A stretch of 16,632 bases of DNA. Origin: Chrysochromulina tobinii (taxonomy: Eukaryota; Haptophyta; Prymnesiales; Chrysochromulinaceae). Below are positions 1-6,663 of this stretch, piece after piece; position 1 is the stretch's first letter; each line of letters opens with the position of its first letter. The translations under genes and the position numbers were made by a program. The stretch spans positions 1 to 16,632 of the forward strand of contig JWZX01001949.1 in assembly GCA_001275005.1 (NCBI GenBank). The letters are read 5' to 3'. The notes under the pieces are model-generated. The model was not told the origin of the DNA and did no database searches. It saw nothing but the letters and a program-made list of their open reading frames with translations.

Positions 1-736
1 CCCCGCCACCCCATCCGCCCTCCCATCCGCCGCCCCATCATCGGCCGTTGATGACGACGGCCTACCCACCTACGAGCCTCAGGGTGAGGAGGCACGCCGT
101 CAGCGGCTCACGATCATCTATGCTCGGACCACGCTGTGCTCGGGCATCTTCCTCACATTCCTCTTCATCGCGCCGTTGATCGTCCCCATCGCCCTTGTCT
201 ACTTTGTGCCCTCGTACCCGCTGTACGCGGTCCTCCTTCGCAATGTCGAAGGGCGGCCTGAGGTCGACACGGGCGGTGCGATGTGGGAGCGAGCGATCCG
301 ATTCCAGACATGGACGCTGCTCCTCTCTCTCGTGCTCTTGATGGGCGTCCTCGTCCTCAAAAACTCCCCTTTTGGCTTCGTGCTCGTCCTCATCTCGTTC
401 ATCTACGTCGCCTTCCACACGTACCGGCTACGTCACCGCTACTCGGGCATCGCGGCCGGGCTGCCGGTACAGCGCTGCGACCAACTCGACCACGCTGAGC
501 CCGCCGAGCCCCGCTGGGAGAGCCTCGAACCCTATGCGCGCGCGGGCGCCGCCGCCGCCCTGCGAGCCGATGCTGACCAGGTGGGGGCCGGGCACCTCGA
601 GATCGACGAGCTCGAGCCCGAGATCGACGAGCTCGAGCCCGAGTCCGAGTCCCCGGGGACTGTTAACACGACAGACGAACTCCTCCATCCGGAGCCAACG
701 GACGCGCCAGGAGCGGTGCATGAGAAAGGTGCGTAA
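1..736 (+). CDS. Multi-pass membrane protein of unknown family, 5' end outside window
   Basis: The reading frame beginning at base 2 is open without a stop to TAA at 734-736, so this is the C-terminal ~244 residues of a longer protein. It opens with an Ala/Pro/Ser- and acid-rich stretch. A hydrophobic block follows, spanning about 130-235 (GIFLTFLFIAPLIVPIALVY) and long enough for one long or two short membrane helices. Two more helices lie near 325-360 (LLLSLVLLMGVLVL) and 370-415 (FGFVLVLISFIYVAF). The tail after ~430 is hydrophilic and acidic, ending in a duplicated EIDELEP heptapeptide and a Glu/Pro-rich end, probably a cytosolic tail. I do not recognise a family; no catalytic motif is visible. 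It converges on the transporter at 1254-3044. An upstream exon or a longer N-terminal domain probably lies outside the window, so no start can be chosen. Confidence 0.6.
   Translation, partial: PATPSALPSAAPSSAVDDDGLPTYEPQGEEARRQRLTIIYARTTLCSGIFLTFLFIAPLIVPIALVYFVPSYPLYAVLLRNVEGRPEVDTGGAMWERAIRFQTWTLLLSLVLLMGVLVLKNSPFGFVLVLISFIYVAFHTYRLRHRYSGIAAGLPVQRCDQLDHAEPAEPRWESLEPYARAGAAAALRADADQVGAGHLEIDELEPEIDELEPESESPGTVNTTDELLHPEPTDAPGAVHEKGA
599..640 (+). repeat. 21-bp tandem duplication in coding sequence (EIDELEP x2)
   Basis: Bases 599-619 and 620-640 are identical 21-mers, so the frame is kept and the acidic tail of the membrane protein carries EIDELEP twice. Perfect identity suggests a recent duplication. 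Confidence 0.9.
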
Positions 737-1233
737 CTCGCCAGAGAGTCAGCGGTGTACAGGTGAGAGACCTGGTGACGACGACGTGAGGTCGACTCGG
801 TACACGAGAGGAACTTGCAGCGACAGCACCGGTAACGCTGCACCATGGGTAACACCCGAGCTACGAGCTACCTTTTGCTGTGCACGACCGCCGTGAACCG
901 CGCCGGCGCGCGGCGCGCGCGCGCGCGGCCCCCGCAAAGCGCCGTAACCCTTAGAGTACGCTGTACGGTACAAGTAGGTTCTTGGTCAAACGATAATGAG
1001 CTGCGACGCAAACGCATGCCGCCCGGGCCACCCGCGCCGCGACCCGACCGTGCGGCGAGCTACCACTAACCGCGCGGTCACGCCTACAGGCTGTTCCGCT
1101 AACGTTGATTGGCATGTGGCAGCCAACCGGGACGCACGCTGACGTGTGACGCACGATGCGATAGAGCCCTATCAATCGTAATGAACTGTGGCCTGTTACG
1201 CTTGACATCATCATTTGCTAGGTCGAGGATTAA
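737..1233. other. Convergent intergenic region, no gene seen
   Basis: About 500 bp between the stop of the membrane-protein gene (736) and the stop of the transporter (1254, opposite strand). I see no convincing coding sequence, tRNA or poly(A)-type consensus. The notable content is an almost uninterrupted alternating C/G tract at 899-930, which has Z-DNA-forming character. The two 3' UTRs must lie here. Confidence 0.5.
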
Positions 1234-1273
1234 TCACCTGATCGGCGGGCTACTCACCTGATCGGCGGGCTCG
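1234..1273. repeat. Two 17-bp direct repeats at a 20-bp period over the transporter stop codon
   Basis: Bases 1234-1250 and 1254-1270 are identical, with a 3-base spacer. On the minus strand each copy reads as the end of the coding sequence followed by CAGGTGA. The repeat therefore carries the TGA stop (1256-1254) and a splice-donor-like AG|GTGA, and both are duplicated just downstream. Confidence 0.85.
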
Positions 1274-3044
1274 GCGGCGGACCACTCGGCGGCGGACCAA
1301 AGAAATCGGCCTCGGAGCAGACCGTCGAGTCCGATGCGAGGGACTGAAACGTCGAGATGAGCGCTAGCGTGCTGATGGAGATGGTGACAAGGAGCACAGC
1401 CGAGGGCAAGGCGTAGTCGACAGCCCACGAGACTAGGTGGCTGCCACCCGTCGCTCGCGGTGTGAGCGTCCACCAATAAGCGAGCACGGGGAAGACGTAG
1501 CAGATCAGGCAGACGCCGCTCGCGCCCGTCACGTTGAAGAACGTCGCGCTCGCACCAGGCAGAGTGACGACGACGATGAAGACGGCACCGAGCAGCAGCG
1601 AGGTGATGACAAGGTCCTGGATGCCCTTCCCAAGCGCTCGGAAGCGCTCGGAGATCCCCACGCTACGTGAGGGTGGAGGCAGCAGCGGCGAGGGCGACAG
1701 CGGGCTGCTCGATCCCAACGGTGACGCGGGCTCATAGGGCGACGCCGGCTCTCGCACATCGAGCCTCGGGCTGTCTGCGCCCGCACTGCTACCTCCCCCT
1801 CCCCATCGGCTGTCGAGGGCGGCGTCGATCAACTGCTCGACTGGAAGGTGCCTCCTCATTGGACGAGGGCCGCGACGAGAGCCCTGGGCAGTGATGAGCC
1901 TCTCGATGACCTCGCGTAGCGGCACCACGACTGGCGGCGTGCTCAGGATCACATACATGCAGAAGATGCATGCGAGCATGTCGCCGGCGGAGCCGCTGAA
2001 GCCGTCTAGGATGTCCTGCGGCGTGGCCGCGCCGAAGGCAAGGAAGCCGCCCAGCCCGATGCTCCCGTAGATCAGGGCCGTGCAGAAGTACGTGAGGCAG
2101 AGCGCTTTGGTCATTATGCGGACGCCCACCGGACCCGGCGGCAACTCCTCCATGAGGGGGAGCACGACTGGCTGGACCCAGAACGCAAAGCCGATGAGGG
2201 ACGCGGTGGTCGGCAGCTCGGACCAGACCGGAGTGAGATCGGCGGCGTCGAGGGGCGTCGAAAAGCCGCCAGTGCTCACCGCGGTGTACAGCGTGTAGGC
2301 GGTCACCACGAGCGACAGCGTGATGCCGATCAGAGAGATGGCGAAGATCTCTCCGAGCCTTGCGAGGCTCAGAGGCAGCAGCACGCCAAAGCACAGGATG
2401 ACGAGGAGGGTCAAGCCGCCGATGCCATCGTCGGCGAGCCATGCATCAAGGCCCCATATGAACCGTGCCCCGTGCTTGCCCGTCTCCCAAACCACGCTCA
2501 GGCTGCCGCAGAGCGTGCCAAAGAGCATCACGATGAGCGCGATGCGCGATATGTTTTGAGAACACGGGCCGCGCAGCCCCATGATCTCCTCATACCCGAA
2601 GTTGCCCACGCGTGAAGCCGCCGTGGCCAGGAGGATTGAAGTGTAACAGTTGATGCATGCGAGCAACACGAGCAGGAAGACGCCGCCGGGAATCCCAGAG
2701 AGAGAGATGGCGCAGGGGAGCGGCGCTATGCTGACGCCCGCGACAGCCAGAAGCAGCGGCATGGCGGACTTGATGACCAGCAGATTCTCCGAGGGGTTCT
2801 CGCCAGGGTCGCCCAGCGGCAGCCTCGAAACCAGAGAACTGGCTTGCGTGACCAGCCGATGCTCCAGCGAGCGCAGCGAGCCGCCGCGCAGCAGCATCGG
2901 TGAGATCAGCGCGGACCTGCTGCGCAATAATTGTTGTGCAGCAAGTTCACCGAGACTCTCTCTCCGTGACACGGCCCCGAGACTCTCTCTCCGTGACACG
3001 ATCTCCGCTTCGCTCCACGTCTGAGTCAGCGGCTGGGCCGACAT
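1254..3044 (-). CDS. Amino acid transporter, AAAP (Aa_trans, PF01490) family
   Basis: A 596-residue polytopic membrane protein, likely a proton- or sodium-coupled amino-acid carrier of the SLC32/36/38-like AAAP superfamily. ATG is at 3044. The ~85-residue hydrophilic N-terminus includes the repeated VSRRESLGA/VSRRESLGE. Next come a first helix (PLLLAVAGVSIAPLPCAISL), GGVFLLVLLACINCYTSILL, then helices near IALIVMLFGTLCGSL, GGLTLLVILCFGVLLPLSL, ISLIGITLSLVVTAYTLY, ASLIGFAFWVQPVVLPLMEE and LTYFCTALIYGSIGLGGFLA, plus one containing MLACIFCMYVIL. A long Ser/Pro/Gly-rich loop (about 1660-1880) precedes three C-terminal helices. This gives about 11 helices, as expected for the family; the large loop between the last groups is unusual. 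Substrate cannot be read from the sequence, and plasma versus vacuolar membrane is undecided. It is divergent from the deaminase gene across ~190 bp. The C-terminus ends in a Gly/Pro-rich tail, and a donor-like AGGTGAGTA overlaps the stop, so an alternative spliced tail is conceivable. Confidence 0.8.
   Translation of the reverse strand: MSAQPLTQTWSEAEIVSRRESLGAVSRRESLGELAAQQLLRSRSALISPMLLRGGSLRSLEHRLVTQASSLVSRLPLGDPGENPSENLLVIKSAMPLLLAVAGVSIAPLPCAISLSGIPGGVFLLVLLACINCYTSILLATAASRVGNFGYEEIMGLRGPCSQNISRIALIVMLFGTLCGSLSVVWETGKHGARFIWGLDAWLADDGIGGLTLLVILCFGVLLPLSLARLGEIFAISLIGITLSLVVTAYTLYTAVSTGGFSTPLDAADLTPVWSELPTTASLIGFAFWVQPVVLPLMEELPPGPVGVRIMTKALCLTYFCTALIYGSIGLGGFLAFGAATPQDILDGFSGSAGDMLACIFCMYVILSTPPVVVPLREVIERLITAQGSRRGPRPMRRHLPVEQLIDAALDSRWGGGGSSAGADSPRLDVREPASPYEPASPLGSSSPLSPSPLLPPPSRSVGISERFRALGKGIQDLVITSLLLGAVFIVVVTLPGASATFFNVTGASGVCLICYVFPVLAYWWTLTPRATGGSHLVSWAVDYALPSAVLLVTISISTLALISTFQSLASDSTVCSEADFFGPPPSGPPPSPPIR
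2950..3003 (-). repeat. 27-bp in-frame tandem duplication in transporter N-terminus
   Basis: A 27-base period (about 2950-2976 and 2977-3003) encodes VSRRESLGA then VSRRESLGE. Because the length is a multiple of three the frame survives. Each copy contains R-R-E-S, which fits the basophilic-kinase consensus RRxS, so the duplication doubles a potential regulatory phosphosite on the cytosolic tail. Phosphorylation is inference only. Confidence 0.8.
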
Positions 3045-3235
3045 CAATTATCTGGACGCGGGGGCTCGAAGGAGTTGCCGGGTACGGCCATCGGCGGTGC
3101 TAAACACTTCGTTTCGGCAATTCCTCAGGCGCATGTAGGGCACTGTTGGACCAGACACACGACCACTGCACGCTTTGTTCCGCCGCGTTCGCGTTGCATT
3201 GAAACTTCGCGTCGACCCCACAACCCTCACTTGTC
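3045..3235. promoter_or_regulatory. Shared divergent promoter region (transporter / deaminase-like)
   Basis: The ATG codons of the minus-strand transporter (3044) and the plus-strand deaminase-like gene (3236) are only 191 bp apart, so both promoters and 5' UTRs must fit here. No clear TATA box is seen in either direction. Function is inferred from position only. Confidence 0.5.
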
Positions 3236-4273
3236 ATGAGAGAGCCGACCTGGTATCTTGCGGCGGCAGGCGCCGCCTGCACGGTGCTCCTCCTCGAAGC
3301 TTGGCGGCGACGACGAAGCGCACGCTGTGTGAGACAGCCGGCCGATGATGACGAGTGGGTCGCGTTCTGCCACGCGCAGCGGCGCCAGCGCATCGAGCGG
3401 CCGTCGCAGAGCAACTTTCGGGTGACCGCTGTCGTGGTGTTCCGGCAGGATGGCATGGTGAAGCACGTCGTCGGCCACAATGACGAGGCGTGTAACCTGA
3501 ACAACTCGGTGTGCGCGGAGCGTGCCGCCTTCCTGCAGCTGGCGGGCATCTACGCGCCACTCGAGGTGATTGATGTGTTCATCACGACGGACGCTGCACA
3601 CGCAATCACACCGGGCAGCCTGTGCCGCGAGTACATGCTCTCATCGCGCTGGACATTCCCCACGACGCGCGTCGTGGCCGAGGGCGAAGCGGGACCTGCC
3701 AGCCGGATCGAGGTGACGCTCGCAGCCCTCGTGCCCTTCGCCTCCATCTACACCCGGCTCAAGCGCGACGACCAGATGGCCACAGGCGCGCGGCTCGAGC
3801 CGACGCTCGCCGAGCAGCGGAGTGCCATGGGCGGCCTCGACGGCGCCGTGTGGCGCGCAGCGGTGGCAGCGTGCGGCGGGGATGCTCGCGATGAGCTCCA
3901 CCCAATCCGTTTCGGAGCGGCCGTCGCCTTTAGTGACGGCTACATTGCGAGCGCATCTCACAAGAAGGCGCTCGAGTATGGATGCAGCCTTGATGCGATT
4001 GGGCAGCTCGCGCCGGCCATCGAGGCGCATCGCGCGACGGCGCCGCCCGTCGTCATTTGCTTCGCCGACCAGTTTGGCGTCCTCCACGGACCCTTTGCCC
4101 CGGCTCGCGCCTACTTGAGCGAGTTCGGTCATGTCGCATGCCGGGTGCTCGTGCACGATGCAATGGGGGGGCTGCATGCACCCACGGTGGCCGAGCTCGC
4201 ACCATCTGGGCTCGCGCCGAGATGGGCGACCCGATCGGGATCTGGGCTGCCCTGCCTGCCTTGCCGGAGCTAG
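3236..4273 (+). CDS. Membrane-anchored tandem cytidine-deaminase-fold protein, probably partly or wholly inactive
   Basis: 345 residues from ATG 3236. A hydrophobic segment at residues 7-21 followed by RRRR suggests a signal anchor. Residues ~55-175 form a cytidine deaminase domain: NDE near 82-84, then VCAERAA with Cys93 (zinc) and Glu95 (proton shuttle). The second zinc motif, normally PCxxC, reads PGSLC (126-130), so one of three expected zinc ligands is Gly. Residues ~200-320 form a second deaminase fold (FGAAVAFSDGYI, DQFGVLHGPFAPAR). There the CAE position reads DAI (253-255) and PCxxC reads PFAPA, so no zinc ligands or catalytic Glu remain. A degenerate C-terminal repeat is known from E. 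coli-type dimeric Cda and plant CDA1. The first-domain substitution is the odd part: it may be impaired, use another ligand, or belong to a divergent clade. The last ~20 residues look unconstrained, and another frame reads more plausibly (4215-4278), so the 3' end may be mis-framed or spliced. Confidence 0.7.
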   Translation: MREPTWYLAAAGAACTVLLLEAWRRRRSARCVRQPADDDEWVAFCHAQRRQRIERPSQSNFRVTAVVVFRQDGMVKHVVGHNDEACNLNNSVCAERAAFLQLAGIYAPLEVIDVFITTDAAHAITPGSLCREYMLSSRWTFPTTRVVAEGEAGPASRIEVTLAALVPFASIYTRLKRDDQMATGARLEPTLAEQRSAMGGLDGAVWRAAVAACGGDARDELHPIRFGAAVAFSDGYIASASHKKALEYGCSLDAIGQLAPAIEAHRATAPPVVICFADQFGVLHGPFAPARAYLSEFGHVACRVLVHDAMGGLHAPTVAELAPSGLAPRWATRSGSGLPCLPCRS

Positions 4274-4442
4274 CGTGAGATCGACCCGAGCGTTGCATGT
4301 TGACGAGACCTCCGACGAGAATTACGGGGCGGGCCGACGAGAAATACACAGGGCATGAGAGGGGAGAAAGGTGCCAGTGTCTGAGGCCGACTGCCGCGGC
4401 CTTAGGCGCTTTGTTGCTGACCAGAAGCATGTCCTATATCTT

Positions 4443-4459
4443 TAACTGCTGCATCATGC
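4443..4459 (+). repeat. 17-bp direct repeat, left copy
   Basis: TAACTGCTGCATCATGC is here and again, identical, at 4885-4901. The two copies bracket a 425-bp segment of aberrant composition. The shared stretch is long enough not to be chance in a window of this size. Confidence 0.8.
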
Positions 4460-4603
4460 AAACCCCCCAGCACACTAAAACATTTACTAAAACATCAACC
4501 CGCACCCCCCGCCATTATACAAACTCATCATAAAACACCCAACTAAAACAACCCTCCTCCCCCATACCCACCACCCACACATGAAACACCATCAACTACG
4601 TCA

Positions 4604-4630
4604 CCACCCTTCCCCACAGGGGGAGAGTGG
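4604..4630. repeat. 12-bp-arm inverted repeat, 3-base loop
   Basis: Arms 4604-4615 and 4619-4630 pair at 10 of 12 positions around the loop ACA. This would be a compact, GC-rich hairpin in DNA or RNA. Confidence 0.6.
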
Positions 4631-4632
4631 GA

Positions 4633-4654
4633 CCACCCCCCTATAAGAGGGTGG
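4633..4654. promoter_or_regulatory. Imperfect 22-bp palindrome centred on TATA; candidate TATA box
   Basis: CCACCC...TATAA...GGGTGG matches its own reverse complement at 18 of 22 positions. It starts two bases after the previous hairpin. CTATAAGAG at its centre resembles a TATA box and lies ~200 bp upstream of the first ATG of the glycosyltransferase, so it may be that gene's core promoter. The distance and lack of other elements leave this uncertain. Confidence 0.35.
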
Positions 4655-4699
4655 CCACGACGTCCAACACCACCACACAGCAAAGAAAACGAAACCTCC

Positions 4700-4743
4700 C
4701 AACCCACCCCCCGTCGGGAAAGCGGGGTTCGAGGTGTGGGTTT
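4700..4743. repeat. Imperfect inverted repeat closing the C-rich block
   Basis: AACCCACC on the left pairs with GGTGTGGGTT on the right, and CCCCG with CGGGG inside, leaving a short GTCGGGAAAG loop. Pairing is interrupted, so this is a weaker hairpin than the one at 4604-4630. Confidence 0.4.
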
Positions 4744-4855
4744 TTACTAAGGGGGGTCTAGTTAGTGTGCACCACTGCAGACTGTACTGTACCGTAGTAC
4801 ACGCCCATCTCTTTGGGGATGTACGTCAGAACCTTGGGTGCGTGCGTGTATAGGT

Positions 4856-6454
4856 ATGGTCCGGTCACCAAAAGCAAACTTTCCTAACTGCTGCATCATG
4901 CTGCATGCAATACAATTCGTCCATGCATACCGTGACTCATTCTGGGCAGAGTTTGAGGTTCTGGTTAAGAGCTGCTCCCCAACCCGAGTCATGGCCTCGC
5001 ACGAATGCCGTGTCTGCCTGCTGCAGTACGGGCGCTGCCAGACTCAGCCGCGACTGGCGGGCGCGCGTGTTGAGGTGCGGATGCCTGAGCAGATGGGCGG
5101 CACCGACACGTGTGCTATGCGGGCACGGGTGTGGACCAAAACGTGCGACTCTCCTGTGGTCGGCACTATTTCCCGCGTGCCGTGCAGTGTCTTCAAGCTG
5201 GGGACGCCTCGGACGCGCTTGCTGCTCACCTCATCAACGCCGCCTCCACCCTCACCGTCGCCACATCCTCCTCCGCCACCATGCCCCCCGCCTTCGCCCT
5301 CGCCCCCGCTCCGATACTTTGGACACCGCCTCGCGTGGACCCCTGATGGGTTCCCGCATCACTCGCCGCAGACGTGTCCGCCGCCTTCGGCCGCCGGCGA
5401 GCCCGAGCGCATTCCGCGCCTGCTCTGGCAGACAGGCCGCGGCAACAGCGCCTTCGAGCACAACGGCGCGATGCGCGGCGGCTCCAAGCGCCTCATGCTC
5501 CAATCGTATAGTCAGCTGGGTGAGGGCGTGCGGGTCATCTTCCACAATGACAGCACCGCGCGCCGGTTCGTGCACCGGCACTGCCCCTACGCGGCACATG
5601 CTTACGATTGCTTGCTGCCCCCCGCCTACCGCGCGGACCTGTGGCGCTACTGCGCGCTGTACGCCCACGGCGGCCACTATCTCGATGCCGAGGATGCTTT
5701 GTTGGTGCCGCTCGCGTCACTTGTGCGACCGTGCGACACGCTCGTGCTCACGAATGACATGTGCCCGGAGCAGCCGCCAGGGGGGGACCGCGTTCAAGTG
5801 CGACCGTGCAAGATGCCCGCCGTGCAGATCAGCCTCCTATTCGCCGCACCGCGCCACCCCTTTTTGCGCTGCGCCCTCACCATGGCCATTCGAAACGTCG
5901 AGCAGGGCGTGCGAGGTCGTAACACACTCGACATGACAGGGCCAGTGGCGGCGGGCGCGTGCCTGCGCAATCTGCACGCGACGTTCAACTACTCGATGCC
6001 GTACTTCATGGCGCCTGAGCCGAGCCATCGCACACGCACGAACCCGGCCGCGGTTGCCATCTTCCGAACGGTCGGATTCGGGCGTGGAGCATCCATGGAC
6101 GCGAGCGCCCCGGCCGTCGAACTCGAACCAACCGCGGTTGACGACGTCGTTGCTGCCGCCAACGCCACCGCCAGCGATGCCTTTGGAATGAGCTATTACG
6201 CCTCCAATTTCGCCTCCAATGAAAGTGCTCGACACATTGCCGTCGTGCGCGCCCATGCGTGGCGCGCACGCACGCGCAAGAGCGGGTACGTGGACTACGC
6301 GAAGGCCCATGAGAAAGGCACGACGATCAATGCGCAGTGCGCACGAGAGTACGCCGCGCGCATGACCGGTGTGAGTGGGCGCGCGCATTTTGCTCGGATT
6401 TGGGAGGCGGTTGCGCGCGACACGCCCTTGAAGGGGGATCTGTTTGACGAGTGA
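4856..6454 (+). CDS. Glycosyltransferase with sugar-binding DXD motif (OCH1/Gly_transf_sug-like)
   Basis: About 532 residues from the first ATG of the frame (4856); the frame itself opens earlier. The N-terminal ~125 residues are Cys-containing and unrecognised. A Pro/Ser-rich stretch (STPPPPSPSPHPPPPPC and on, about 5238-5315) acts as a stalk. The catalytic part follows: IPRLLWQTGR near 5411-5440, VRVIFHNDS, YRADLWRYCALYAHGGHYLD near 5627-5686, with D-A-E at the DXD position (normally DxD). Known members (PF04488) transfer hexoses from nucleotide sugars, using DXD to hold the metal-nucleotide, usually in the Golgi lumen. A secretory location is expected, but no N-terminal signal or membrane helix is visible. 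Either the true start is in an unseen upstream exon or the N-terminal 100 residues are not translated. The next gene downstream on the same strand is also glycan-related. Confidence 0.75.
   Translation: MVRSPKANFPNCCIMLHAIQFVHAYRDSFWAEFEVLVKSCSPTRVMASHECRVCLLQYGRCQTQPRLAGARVEVRMPEQMGGTDTCAMRARVWTKTCDSPVVGTISRVPCSVFKLGTPRTRLLLTSSTPPPPSPSPHPPPPPCPPPSPSPPLRYFGHRLAWTPDGFPHHSPQTCPPPSAAGEPERIPRLLWQTGRGNSAFEHNGAMRGGSKRLMLQSYSQLGEGVRVIFHNDSTARRFVHRHCPYAAHAYDCLLPPAYRADLWRYCALYAHGGHYLDAEDALLVPLASLVRPCDTLVLTNDMCPEQPPGGDRVQVRPCKMPAVQISLLFAAPRHPFLRCALTMAIRNVEQGVRGRNTLDMTGPVAAGACLRNLHATFNYSMPYFMAPEPSHRTRTNPAAVAIFRTVGFGRGASMDASAPAVELEPTAVDDVVAAANATASDAFGMSYYASNFASNESARHIAVVRAHAWRARTRKSGYVDYAKAHEKGTTINAQCAREYAARMTGVSGRAHFARIWEAVARDTPLKGDLFDE
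4885..4901 (+). repeat. 17-bp direct repeat, right copy
   Basis: Identical to 4443-4459. This copy falls inside the first codons of the glycosyltransferase frame (N-C-C-I-M), another reason to doubt that the annotated N-terminus is translated. Confidence 0.8.
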
Positions 6455-6467
6455 TGATAGCGACCCG

Positions 6468-6660
6468 ATGCATGCATCGTGTCTGAAATCTCAGGATTCA
6501 GGTGGATTTTACAAAACAAACGTGCTCAGTTCGATTCACAAGCCCGTCGCCGTCAAGCACGCCAAGTCGGGCGTGCACGATCTCGACGACCTGCAACGCG
6601 AGGTGAGTGTGCTACAGCTGTGCAGCCTCCCGCACGTGCTGCCGCTGCTCGGCTGTGATT
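6468..6660 (+). pseudogene. Protein kinase N-lobe remnant
   Basis: Just after the glycosyltransferase stop a frame with ATG 6468 reads GGFYK..., then PVAVKHAK (VAVK lysine at 6555-6557), then DLQREVSVLQL with the helix-C-type Glu at 6600-6602, then HVLPLLGC. Spacing and order fit the beginning of a eukaryotic protein kinase domain: degenerate Gly-loop, beta-3 lysine, alpha-C Glu, beta-4. No HRD, DFG or APE motif follows. After about 6660 homology stops, and a different frame carries an IPT/TIG domain from ~6694. I read this as a fragment left by duplication or rearrangement. It might alternatively be a 5' exon of a transcript, because GAG|GTGAGT at 6600-6608 resembles a splice donor. Confidence 0.5.
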
Positions 6661-6663
6661 CGC

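Larger units (their letters stand above)
4274..4855. other. Non-coding C/A-rich block before the glycosyltransferase
   Basis: About 580 bp without a convincing gene. From roughly 4440 to 4750 the base composition changes sharply: the plus strand is dominated by A and C with very few G, then has runs of C and G. The segment has several inverted repeats (4604-4630, 4633-4654, 4700-4743) and sits between two copies of a 17-bp direct repeat (4443-4459, 4885-4901). Some of it is probably promoter and 5' UTR for the gene starting at 4856, but the composition also fits an inserted element. Confidence 0.55.

Noticed and set aside
3236-4273. APOBEC/ADAR-type nucleic-acid editor
   Set aside because: The motif order (NDE, then xCAExA) and the tandem layout fit the free-nucleoside cytidine deaminase family, not HxE-PCxxC polynucleotide deaminases.
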